DNA of 64,000 nucleotides from Symbiodinium kawagutii (Eukaryota > Sar > Dinophyceae > Suessiales > Symbiodiniaceae): contig VSDK01028109.1 in the NCBI GenBank assembly GCA_009767595.1, forward strand, positions 63,583-127,582. The letters are read 5' to 3'. Positions 1-10,826 of the stretch are shown here, one piece after another (position 1 is the first letter of the stretch; every line of letters begins with the position of its first letter). The notes under the pieces were generated by a model. The model searched no databases and was not told the DNA's origin. It saw only the letters and a program-made list of their open reading frames with translations. Both the position numbers and the translations under genes were made by a program.

Positions 1-2168
1 ACAGGTGCATAATGGCTTCGGCAAGACGCATGGGAGCATATCATCGAAGATAACGAGCTCTATGCACACAGGATACGAATGTGCGCTTGGATTGTGATTT
101 GGAAGTCGTTTGCCTGTTTTCGTTCTAATCTTTTAATGTACTACTGTGTGATTCCTTTTTAGAATTGTCACCCCCTCTTGACAATTCTTGACATACCTCT
201 CCTATCCTCTGCATCAGCAAAAGGTTCGCACTCAAGTGTTTGCAATTGAATGACTTTCCTGGGTCCTTGTCCATTTTCCTTCCTGTTGCTTTCTCTGCTG
301 TTCGAGCTACTCGTCTCCCTCTCGGCTGTATATTCTTCGAATTACTGAACAATTGTGCTTTCCCAGGAGTTCTATGGCGAACCCGTTGCAGGGCAAACAT
401 TTAATGTAACAATTACTCAAAGTGTGAATTGCCGTCTCAAGTTTGCATGGTGCAGCACGGGATAGCAAGAGCAATCACCCAATAGCCTGACGAATCTCTT
501 GGTATCAGACTTGGTTTCATTGGTCTCGTTGGGTCTCCAATTTTTACGGATCGGGCACTTCACAAAGCAGCACAGATTGAAGGATACTTGATTTTATGTG
601 GTTTTGCTGGGAGACAGCACCAGGACGATCATGAACACCTTCCTTGACAACAGATACAAAATGATACAAAAACGTTTTGGTTTCTCCGAATTGATGTTTC
701 AACGACTGACCAGGCGTCGTTCCACGTGGGGACTAAGCCACCGGGCCGTTCCAAGTCGTCAATGGATCACCGGGACACGTGCCACAGGACCTTGGAGCGC
801 CCCGAGACTGTCCACCCTATCCCTACACCCTGAAGATCGTTGAGGCGCTGGCCGGACGCTACCAGCATCAATCCACGGCTGCCAACCATGAATGAGCAAG
901 GCTTCAACCCGTAAGGAAGCATGGATTAACCATAAGTATGCATTATCACCCCGTTATCAATCCGTTGTCAACCATTCTTCTTCAAATATGTCACTATCAA
1001 CCAGGTGCTTTGATTTTTCAGCATCAGGAACTGCTGGCTGCCAATGAAGAAGAGGCCCTGCAGGGAACTCAGCGCGAAGCCGATCATCAGCGGACAACAT
1101 GGGATGCCCAAGACATGGCAGTACCAACATAGTTTGACCATCCCCAAATGTCACCGTTTCCTGTTTTGAAATGGGGCCCGGTCCTTGGGTTCCTACGCAC
1201 AACCCAAGTGAGAGATCCCATTTTCTGACTGGCCGTCGCTAACAAGCTGTTGATCTGCCTGCAGTTCAGCAGTGCAATCGCACGCCACCCGAGGTTAAAA
1301 TTAGCAAGGGGCTGATGAATGCTGATGGATGCTGATGCTTTTCTCCTAAGCCTGAAGAGCTGTAGATTGGAAGAGCTGTTAATGAGGACAGCAGCTGTGT
1401 AGCCGCCAACACCTTAGCTTCGAAAGATTTGAGAAACAGCCAATGACCGTGGAGTGCGTCAGGTGTTAAGGTGTGAGAGTCACCGAGAAATTTTCTCACC
1501 AGGAAACAAAGCAATTCAGTTGAGGTGGAGATAGGTGGAGCAAGTGGATAGGGACCCAATGGGATCCAAGGAACACAAAGGAATGCAGCCTGGACGTTTG
1601 GCCATCACTTGACCTGGCTCTAAAGAGACAGAACACCAAAGGCAAATGGCAGGGAAGCGCAGAATTCGAAGAGTGGCTCGACGTTGGACTACAGTAGCAA
1701 CATCCAAGAAGAATATACAAGAACTGGATGCCTCCACATCGGGAGGACATTTTTTATTCATTGTGAAATCATACGGATCTTTGCGGTTGAATCAAGCAGT
1801 CAACTTCCCCAGCCCTGCGAGCCATCAGAGCAATGAGCTGTTTGCTCGTTGATGAAGGATGCAGGTTCAGCTAAAGATTGGGGGGTGGTGTGTGAGGGCA
1901 CTGTGATTTCGGGAGCGGTGCGTTCAGGACCAACTCGCAGTTGGTTAGGCGTGAAACAGGATGGTTTTTTTCTTACTTTATTGTACTTTGTTACAAGAAT
2001 TCCCCACTGCATCAAAATTGAAATGAATCGAATATGTTCACTTCTGGGTGGAAACCGTGGAGCAGCTCCAGTAGACATGAGAGTAGCCATGGCCACAGCA
2101 TCACATGTGCTCGCATGCACCAGAATCCATGAAGCATCAAGCCTGGCATCCGTTTTTTTCGACGCTGA
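1..2168. other. Spacer upstream of the RCC1-repeat gene
   Basis: I see no recognisable gene here. Short open frames occur on both strands but none has a recognisable domain or a consistent coding bias. The last part (about 1850-2168) could hold the 5' untranslated region of the next gene; no clear TATA or splice-leader acceptor can be fixed by eye. Confidence 0.5.
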
Positions 2169-3647
2169 ATGGAAGGGTACCAGGCCCAGCCAGCTGTAAA
2201 GGACGAGGTGCCAATCCAACTCGATGTTTGTTTGCTCAGCAGTCGGCGTGTCACTTTGAAATTTTCGCCTACTTCGCTTGTGAGAGAAGTGAAATCGACA
2301 GCAGAGCGATATTTTCGGATTGGAGGCTTGAGACTTTTGTCCGCCAAGGGAAAGACCCTAAAGGAGCGGCCTGGAGAAAGCCTCACGCTGCAAGATGTGG
2401 AGCTTCAAGATGGAGATACAGTGACAGCTATCGTGGAACCTCTAAAACTAGCAGCTCATCCATGGGGGTCCATGATTTGTGCATTCTCCAGCAGTGGCCT
2501 TGTGACTTGGGGCGATGGCATTGAAGGGAAGAAGGTGCAGGAACTCATGAAGTTGCCAGATCTGGATGCTGTGCAGGAGGTTCAGGCCACTGCACGTGCC
2601 TTTGCGGCCATTTGCCCTGGTGGTCGAGTGGTTTGCTGGGGTGACCAGGAAGGCAACTGCAATGCAATTGCAGAGAAACTGAAAAATCTAAAAAATGTCA
2701 CACATATTCAGAGAAACCACGCTGCATTTGCTGCGATTGTTACAGATGGGACAGTGGTTTGCTGGGGTCGTCCTGAGGATGGTGGAGACAGCAGCTCGGT
2801 TCAGAACCAACTAACGGATGTGCAACAAATACAAGCAACCTCACGTGCGTTTGCTGCCATTCGCAGGGATGGATCTGTGGTATGCTGGGGTCATCCGATG
2901 CATGGTGGAGACAGCAGCCAAGTTCAAGATCAGTTGAAAGAGGTTCGGCAAATCCAAGCAACAAGCTTTTCGTTTGCCGCCCTCCGGGCAGATGGACAAG
3001 TGGTCGCTTGGGGTCCGGAGCACTTCGGAGGAGATCTCGGTCGTGTTCCATCCCGCGTGCGGAATGTCCGTCAGATTGCCGCATCGGATGGCGCTTTCGC
3101 AGCGATCCGGGAAGATGGTACGGTAGCAACTTGGGGCGCTTCGGCCAATGGGGGCGACTCCTTCAGAGTCTACGATGAGCTTCGGAATGTGACCAGCATT
3201 GCTGCCAACAGCTGTGCGTTTGCTGCGATCCGTGCAGATGAAACCGTGGTGACTTGGGGTCTTCCATTGCGTGGTGGAAATAGTTGTGCTGTTCAGGAAC
3301 AGTTGCAACATGTTAAGCGAATTTGTGCAAGCTGGTGTGCTTTCGCTGCCATTACTTCCTCTGGACACGTCGTGACCTGGGGCCATCCTGATCGTGGTGG
3401 AGACAGCAGAGCTGTTCAAGACAAACTCCAAGATGTTCAACAGATTCAATCAACACGGAACGCCTTCGCTGCCATCCGAGCAGATGGGTCTGTTGTGACC
3501 TGGGGCGATCCAGAGTCCGGCGGGGACAGCAGCGAAGTGGCGGACCAATTACAAGATGTTCTACAGATTCAGGCATCTGAATGTACTTTTGCCGCAATTT
3601 TGGCAGATGGCAGGATCATTTCCTGGGGAAGTCCCAAGCAGGAGTAG
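2169..3647 (+). CDS. Ubiquitin-like/RCC1-repeat protein
   Basis: This is an intact 492-residue open frame. Residues about 15-88 look like a ubiquitin-like fold: a beta-rich segment, a helix with VREVKSTAERYF, then LTLQDVELQDGDTVTAIV. From about residue 95 to the end there are about ten RCC1-type units of roughly 40 residues, each with AFAAIRADGSVVTWG followed by a GGDSS-type turn and a VQxQLxxVxQIQA helix. RCC1 units form beta-propellers that bind proteins or chromatin. This particular repeat wording is common in Symbiodinium proteins often named HERC-like, but no HECT ligase domain is present here, so ligase activity should not be assumed. The start ATG at 2169 follows an in-frame TGA at 2166, so this is the first possible start unless an upstream exon splices in. 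It is single-exon, unlike the split genes nearby, which fits (but does not prove) retroposition. Confidence 0.85.
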   Translation: MEGYQAQPAVKDEVPIQLDVCLLSSRRVTLKFSPTSLVREVKSTAERYFRIGGLRLLSAKGKTLKERPGESLTLQDVELQDGDTVTAIVEPLKLAAHPWGSMICAFSSSGLVTWGDGIEGKKVQELMKLPDLDAVQEVQATARAFAAICPGGRVVCWGDQEGNCNAIAEKLKNLKNVTHIQRNHAAFAAIVTDGTVVCWGRPEDGGDSSSVQNQLTDVQQIQATSRAFAAIRRDGSVVCWGHPMHGGDSSQVQDQLKEVRQIQATSFSFAALRADGQVVAWGPEHFGGDLGRVPSRVRNVRQIAASDGAFAAIREDGTVATWGASANGGDSFRVYDELRNVTSIAANSCAFAAIRADETVVTWGLPLRGGNSCAVQEQLQHVKRICASWCAFAAITSSGHVVTWGHPDRGGDSRAVQDKLQDVQQIQSTRNAFAAIRADGSVVTWGDPESGGDSSEVADQLQDVLQIQASECTFAAILADGRIISWGSPKQE

Positions 3648-5747
3648 GTGCTCGAGAACAATCGCTGATGCTGGTAGTGGTACTGTGCTATCATGATGGT
3701 CCATGGTCATCGTCGTGGGCGACGCATCTCAAAAGCATTTGCCTTTTGGGCGCAAGTTGTGAGAGAGAAAGGGATGCGATATTTGCGTCTTGGACAATCC
3801 CAGGGCTGTGTTCATCCATCAGGACATTCCTGCCAGTTTCTTCGTTTTTGCGACAGTTAGTTGGAGTATGTTGGAGTCATTGCAGGACTTTAGCGGTTGG
3901 AGTGCTGATGAGTGGTATCAATACTCTAGCCGCTGGCCATTCTTAGCCCAGTGCAGATTTGATGTCGTTTGGTGGCTTTCAACGTCTTTCAACTAGGTGG
4001 TTTTACACATTTTTTATTTTCTGCTAGTATTTGCAATGGTTGGTTGCTTGACTGACATTTTAAGGATACATTCAATTTTTTGCAACATTTTGTAACTTCG
4101 AACCACCAACCAGTCAACCCTACTGTTTTGAATGAACTGGGTAAAGTTCAAAGTGGCAGGCAAGCCGGCCTTGGTGGCCAAACTGCGTGCTCTTGCCAGA
4201 GGCGATGGAGTGAGCCGAATATGTTTGCGACATGAACAAGGGTTGATCATGTGGCTATGGGTCAATATTAAGCAATCAATAATAGGGGATAACCAACAAA
4301 GCTATAGGGAAAAGAATGGTTGATGATGATAACAAGGGTGATAAAAACAAGGGTTAACATATTACGGCAGTTATGATTGTTGTTAGATGTTCTGTTCGAT
4401 GTTATGCGTAAACTTCACTTACATATGGTATTGCAGTTGATATGATTGTTGTTGCCATTCTGATTGCATGGGGAACACATCCCTGCACAAGATCAGACGG
4501 CCAACCAACTGTAGTTTATATACAGTCGATCACAGCTGTGTTTTTTTACCAGTGAACGAGATCAACAGTAGTCTAGCAGTAGACCAAGAGTGAAGAATTC
4601 CTTGACCATCCATTGTAGATATCGATTCAACCAGAAATGTTCAGGAATTCATAGTCAGCAGTCTTGATCACTAAACATCACCAGTATCAACTATTCGTAG
4701 TCTTGATCACCAGTATCAACCATTTGCCATCCAGGCCAAGGCGGCAACAACAAAGCCGCGGCGGACAAACTTCTTGCGGGCGGCGATGTGTTGTGCCTTG
4801 GCTGCAGGTGGACCGATGTGGTTGGTTGATGGGAAGATATCGACAGTGCAAGCCTTAAAGTTTGGTGGTTCCAGGGATTTGTGTAGATTTTCCCGCGAAT
4901 CCAAAGGTGCAGTTGGATGAGCTTGGGTGGGGACCAAAGGCCTGAATTAGAGCCATATAGCTCTTGCAGTATCAGCTTGCAAGCTTTATACAGTAGGTAG
5001 GCGGCTGTGAGTAGTAATGACTATTCATGACTACTGTGTATGAATGAAATATATCACTCCATAGTTTTGAATGATTTTATGTGATTAAACTAGATAATTA
5101 CAAGCTTTGGAAATTGCTTTAATCAAAAGCAGCTGGGATTCTTTCCAGAGCTGAGCAACTCTAACAGGGACCCGGTGTTGACTGGTGAGAGTGCCCGATT
5201 CGCTGTGGTATCCATAGATCTAAAGGGTCAGCGAGTGAGCGAGTGCTCAAGGGGAAGATGGAATCTACCAGATTATGGGGGGTTCACCACTGCTCCGGTG
5301 GATATATGATGCTCACTTGCTATGCCAATCAAAGATGTTGTCAATGCAATATGCCGCTCTTGGACGCTCACTACAGATGTCATATGAACGCATGTGACAT
5401 GCAATGTATATGTACTGTATAAACACATTTTGATGCCAGATGCATATTTGCCAGTATATGATGAATGCCTATACAAATAATATGCATGTGCATTTTTTAC
5501 ATGTCATTCGGCTACAGCAAGCTGCGAAATGTATATGCGGTGATACAGTAAGTACCATACAATTCAGGCATGGTCGCAAGGGTCCGTAACATGTAAAGCA
5601 CGTAGTGAACTCTTTGGCTGCATGTTCCGTATGGGAATGAGACATGTGCAGGCCGTATTGATCTTAGCCTCTGGAAACCTCCCAGACCGGGTTGGAAGCT
5701 ATCCCAGTTTGTTGTGGCTGGCTATGGTTGCCTGTTGTTGCGTCAAG
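3648..5747. other. Spacer with family C repeat fragment
   Basis: No gene is supported. The stretch contains degenerate AT-rich spacer. Around 4249-4320 there is one half of the palindromic repeat family that begins with GGCTATGGGTCAA (family C in this annotation). Several short open frames are present without recognisable content. Confidence 0.45.
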
Positions 5748-5805
5748 GCCAACATTGCCACCTCGTCAGCTGGCCCTAACCACTTGGTCCTTGGCACGTT
5801 TGGAG
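5748..5805 (+). CDS. Exon-like island, RAP/FASTK-like repeat
   Basis: A short open stretch reads PTLPPRQLALTTWSLARLE. It sits between an AG|G acceptor (GTCAAG|GCC) and a possible GAG|GTGGGG donor. The pattern (P..LA.T.WSLA.L) resembles helical repeats of RAP/FASTK-like RNA-binding proteins, which in dinoflagellates typically read like N.AWAFA. Only the motif is seen; the reading frame of the whole gene cannot be assembled. It may belong to the same gene as the islands at 7.2, 9.7, 10.7, 14.5 and 16.2 kb. Confidence 0.35.
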
Positions 5806-7149
5806 GTGGGGGAATGTCACGAGTGGCAGTGCACAGAGGCCTTGTCCTTTGAATATCATCGAATATGCACTACAATGAACCAGGCATTTTTGAATTGTCA
5901 TGTTCACCCAGAAATGGTTGCAACACATTTCTAAGTCGGTCTCAACTCCGAAAGCTCTGATGTTGCAATTCTTATTTCAAAGAGGTCCGCAAAGGCTCTA
6001 TGCCGGAGATTTCCTGGGACAGGTGAAACCCTTTTAATGATCAATGCAGTCATTGCTCAATTATATAATTGTAAGTTCAAGATTGATGATGGCGATGATC
6101 AGTGAAAACCCGTAGTTCATAGTTACTGACTTACTCGACAACAAGTTGATGGTCAAAATATGTCAAAAGATGGTCAATGATCGTCAACAAGGATCAGTTG
6201 AATACCTGCGGTTAGTCAACGGATGGCAATGATGATGGATAGTTGTGGATGGTTGTGGATGGTTATGGATGGTTCTTGGATGGTTATGGATGGTTCAATG
6301 GTGGGTGATGATGGGCACCCGCGGAGAGCCGACTGGGAGAGCGCTTGCAGGCCACAGATCACCTCGCCAGAGCCTGTGGACATGTCACGAGCCGCTCCAC
6401 AGAATTCGACGTGCACGAGTGCCTTGGGACTGATGAAATTGGGAGGCAAGGAAGTTTTGGGGTATGCCTTCATAGAAATTCATAACAAAGTTCTATGAAG
6501 TTCTTCGGGGTGTGAGGGGGAGGTGCAAAACGGCAGTTTTAGCAGGACAACAAAAGTATACAAAAGTCATCAAAAGTCGCTTTTGGAGTGAAGTTGGGCT
6601 GTAGTTCGTGTGTTTGCGTTGGCACTGACTGTGGAAAGGTATTGCGGGTTCTCTCTTTTTTCTTTGCGGCCAACACGCCGCAACCTTTTTGATTTGCAAT
6701 GGTTGCATTTCGACCATATCGTTTTGAGACTTCAACGTTGTATCATTCAAGTTACGAGCAATCAACTCGGTCAATGAGTGACAGTTTAGTGTTTTTAGAC
6801 ATTTTTACAGTATATGCACGTATATGACCGTATATGCAATGTACAAAGACGTGGCATCCATCAATTTGTCGATATAAACATAGACAAATGGTAGTCTATG
6901 GATACATACTTGCATATCTATCTTCAAATAGATACAAAAGTATCAAATCAGTCCATCTAGCCCATTCATTCATCCACACAAGGCAGCCTTTTTGTTTAAT
7001 TAGGAAAAAGACTGAGATTGAGGTCCACAAGATTCCTGCTACTTTGCTTTACTCCAACGCGTCCCCGCCAATCACCTCGCCCTTCTATTTTAAGAGTAAA
7101 GTTTGGGTTTGCTGTGACTGTGGCATGTCAGTTTGCATGCTCGGCTGGC

Positions 7150-7212
7150 TGTTTCCGAGCATCCGCTGGCTGAGGCTTTCGATGATGTTGTGGGCCTTTG
7201 CCCGCAGGGGAC
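7150..7212 (+). CDS. Exon-like island, RAP/FASTK-like repeat
   Basis: The frame reads RWLRLSMMLWAFARRG. The LWAFAR core matches the tryptophan helix of RAP/FASTK-like repeats. Another frame is also open, so the assignment rests on the motif alone. Exon ends are approximate. Confidence 0.3.
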
Positions 7213-7368
7213 CCACACGAAAGGCTCGGGTGGGAAGCAATGGCGTGATGAAGTGCCAAACACTCTGGCATTGAGTTGGTGGGCACCAAGGGATCATTAG
7301 CCATTCTTGGATGATCTATCACAAACATTCATAACCCTGGAGTTTCCCTATAGTTGACACTTCTCATT

Positions 7369-7475
7369 TGGGTGTTTCTCAAAACAGGGGCACTCGTAAA
7401 AATGGGTTGATTTACCGCTACAAATGGTTGGTATTGGATGATTCGTGGGAACCTCAATGGGTTGAGAACCCACCA
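7369..7475. repeat. Palindromic MITE-like element, family A
   Basis: The element starts TGGGTGTTTCTCAAAAC and ends with GGGTTGAGAACCCACCA, so the two ends are imperfect inverted repeats. The body has the same order of motifs as the copies at 16690, 24258 and 62588. It encodes nothing. Such short foldback elements are usually non-autonomous DNA transposons, which is an inference here. Confidence 0.6.
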
Positions 7476-9718
7476 CTGGTTGATGCAATCGGCACGATGG
7501 CACTAGGTCTATGGCAGACAAGCTTTCGACCAAGAGGACAGGTCAGTCTTGCAAAGAATTTTGTCGGAGGGTTAGGAATCATCGTCACCATCATTATCAC
7601 TTCGCCATTATCTCCGTTATCACCATTATAATTATCATCATTCATATCAGTGGAGATCCTAACATCAAACAACCTGGTTCAAGCGGATGGCGCCTTGAAT
7701 TCTTCCTGATGACTTTTTCAATGAAGGTTCTTTCAAATCACTTTTGAATCAGACCTGAAAGCATCACTGGTCTTTCATGACTGTTGACCCTTGTTGACCG
7801 TGATTGCACATGGTACAGATATCAGCTCCCATCAGCTCCCTCGAGTCGCGGACATCGATGATCCCCCTAGGAGCTTGCCAATCAGCTCATGGATGAAGCT
7901 CTGAGTGAAATGCTTGCAGCTAGTGGTTGGTGGTGATTGGTTGTGGGGGTGTTGACCCTAGCAAAGAAATGGCCGGGGAAAGACGAGATATTGGTACGGA
8001 AGCTGAAACAGGTTTTGGTAGGGTAATGCTGAGTACTCTTTATGGATGACTTCATGCATGAAAGGATGTGTTTGATGCTTGTCTAGCCTGCACCTGCTTA
8101 TTTCCACTCATTTCCCGTGTATTTTGTTTTCGGAAAGCGGTGCACATGCCTCCACTGATGAATAGGGCAGGCTTTGGCGGTACGCCAGGTCTATCATTTG
8201 TTAGTTTCTCAAGCCACAGCAAAATTCATGAGGGGAAATGACCTATATTCCAGCCATTCTTCGAGGGCCGTAGTTTTGCTTGCTTTAGGTTTTAATCTTA
8301 ATTTCTTTAGGTTTTGCTTACTTTAGATCGATATTTAACCAATGGGACACTATGAATCGATAGAAAATGACACCATTCCCACAGGTGAAGTACTTGGCAG
8401 ATCCAGGCAGCATCGGTTTTTGTGTTGCGCCTCTTTAGCTTTGCAACACGGTACCCTTTTCCCGCAGGGTTGGATACTCCCAAAGAGACGAAGAGCACAG
8501 TTATAGCGAACTACTAGGTTAAATTAAATATAGTAAGTTCATGGTAAACTTTAACCAGGTTCATAGTGTTGAAGTAAAGTAGGGAACCATGGAAGCTTAG
8601 CCAAATCAGAAGCCGACCAACGTCAGCAATGAGACGTCAGCAATGCTGGGGGGCGTTTTCATTGCTGGACTCGTTCTACCCCTGACCTTGCGATCTGAGG
8701 AAAACTGCCAGAGGCATCCATGGCCAATTTGGGCAATCTGTGCCTCAGCTCTCTCAATGAAAAGTTGGGCAATGCAACAAGAAAGCCGGTAGAGGCATAG
8801 TTCCTCATCCTGTTGATAGTCGATTTTGTCGCCTATGCATTTGTGATCATTGGTGTACCTCCCCCTCTTTAAAGAGAGGAATCAAATGTTGGATGGAACG
8901 TGCATGCGCAGGAATGACCCTGGCGCTTGCAGATCTCAAACAACATGCGAGCCACCTTAAGAACATCTTCATTCTTAGCCTGCAGCATCAAAAGAGCACT
9001 TTGTTGAAATCATTTATCAAAGTCCTCGAAGCACATTGTCCATGGATGCTAAATGGTTTCAACATTGCTCAACGGGAACTTGCTTGAGGAAAGCTGAACA
9101 CCTGGGGCTGTGTGGGTGATCCTCGCCTCGTTGAGGCTCTGGGCCAGTGCCACCTTGAGCGACATCAATGTGAACTTGGTGAAACTGGCAGCGATTCGCA
9201 CCAGCGAGGTAGCGTTTCTGGATGCATCTCCTCAAGGCTGGAGATGGATAGAACGGGGGGATGTTTCTTTGGAGATGGACGATGCGCTGCGGCTGGGTGA
9301 GTCAGGGGGATGGGCCATGGATGAGAAAATTTGAGGGGACGGGTGGCCTGCCAGTTCTTGGATCTATTTAAACATAATTGCCTGGCCAATCCACAAATCA
9401 AGTTGGTCTATAGTTTAGATGTTCAATGATTTGGATGCTTGATAGATTATAGACATCACACGTGACAGAGTCTAACTTTTGATGACACATTGTTGACTAT
9501 ACGACCATAATCAGGCCATGATGATTAAGAAATGATGGTGACCATCATTCTCCAAACATGAGTGTGCATGAATACATGTCAATAGCAATCAATAGCATCT
9601 GCAGAATGGCAACGAGCACATCCCAACAAGGACCATAGGGCATTGAATGGCGGCAATATTCTTTGTGGTTCACAACTTTCATCCACTGTCACCAACCCCA
9701 AGCCATGGCCCCTTGCAA
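7476..9718. other. Spacer with one ambiguous exon candidate
   Basis: This is mostly degenerate spacer. Around 9107-9298 all three plus frames and two minus frames stay open in GC-richer sequence. The plus frame containing DINVNLVKLAAIRTSEVAF ends near a GG|GTGAGT donor and is the most plausible exon, but I do not recognise it. Around 8400-8498 a minus frame reads SNPAGKGYRVAKLKRRNTK, also unrecognised. Nothing else is supported. Confidence 0.3.
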
Positions 9719-9821
9719 GGAGTTGCTAACATGGCATGGGCCTTGGCAGTGTCTGCGCTGGCGTCCGAAGACAACGTCCATCAAGCATTGAATCTTGGGA
9801 GAGCACCAGCTGCTGAGAAGT
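9719..9821 (+). CDS. Exon-like island, RAP/FASTK-like repeat
   Basis: After an acceptor TGCAAG|GAG the frame reads GVANMAWALAVSALASEDN and continues VHQALNL. The ANMAWALA core is a good match to the repeated helix of dinoflagellate RAP-type proteins (organelle RNA-binding in other eukaryotes). The 3' end is not certain; an open frame continues to 9841. This is the best supported of the plus-strand islands of this type. Confidence 0.45.
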
Positions 9822-10699
9822 CACCGTACTGTACAACAAAATGAATCACTTTCGCAGGTGACAAACTGGTCAATACTGATGAATCCTGATCAATACTTGA
9901 CTGTAGGACATCACAGCAAAAAGGACATACAAAAAAGTAACAGTTTCGGGGTGTTTGTACGGAGCTTGGCCCTTGGTGTGCTGTCACATGGAGCCCATGG
10001 AAGTTTTTGCTCATTTGCCTCTAGCATCGACGTTGAAGTTCCATGAAGTTTCAATGTGTGGTTTTTGTGTTTGTTTTTCTACCTCTCTCTATTCTGTCAA
10101 CATGTTGTTTGTTGTTTCCTCTCTTTTTTGCGGCACTGATGCTTGCAGTATGTTTCAATACGGTTAACAATGGCTAACTTGCAGTAATGTTCAATGTGGT
10201 TATACAATGTTCTATACTGGATGAAGATATATGAAGATATTTAACCATTGTTTCCCCTATTATTGTTGGTTATAATCCCCCATGAAACTGGTTGGTTGAA
10301 GCCTTGACCCATGGCCATGGCCCTTTGAAGATATTATGGATGTGGGGCTGTCTCCCTTCCCAGCTGTTCAGGACGAGAGCTGCCGAAGTGGCAGTGCTTC
10401 GACGCTTGAATTTCAAGCGCAGGGCGACACATTGCGACCTCCAAGGGCTTGGATTGGATCATGGCTGTTGGGAGGGAAGGAGCCAGGCTATTCCTATGTC
10501 CCTTTAAAAGGGGAGCGTTGGGAGCTACCAGGAGTGGTGTAAGCAAATGGTAGGTTGGTTTTGCTGAGATGTTTACGTTGACACTTGAGTGCTTGGACTG
10601 ATGGGGTCTCCTTTGGTTGTCCAAAACTCTTGACAGACCCATAGCACGAAATAACGCCTCGGTCAGTGGCTCACCAGCAGAAAGGTGATGGCCATCAGC

Positions 10700-10826
10700 T
10701 CATCCGGGGTTCAGCAGCTCGGTGTCACTGCGGGCTTTGTTGGACAACCCCCGCCTGTGCACCGAGGCACTCACGAGTTCCGTCCCACAGAGCTTGCAGC
10801 CCTGGGATGGGCATTGGCTGCAGCAG
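10700..10826 (+). CDS. Exon-like island, RAP/FASTK-like repeat, possible frameshift
   Basis: Two overlapping frames each carry part of an expected repeat. One reads RALLDNPRLCTEAL; the other reads HEFRPTELAALGWALAAAAQ and ends at a CAG|GTGCC donor. The second is the standard F.P.ELA..AWA.A helix. That the pieces are in different frames suggests a one-base error, a pseudogene, or that the first is coincidental. Confidence 0.4.

Noticed and set aside
2078-2100. Possible relict dinoflagellate spliced-leader (GTAGCCATGGCC) upstream of the RCC1-repeat gene
   Set aside because: Only GTAGCCAT plus GGC match the leader as I know it; the TTTT in the middle is absent, so the match is too short to support.
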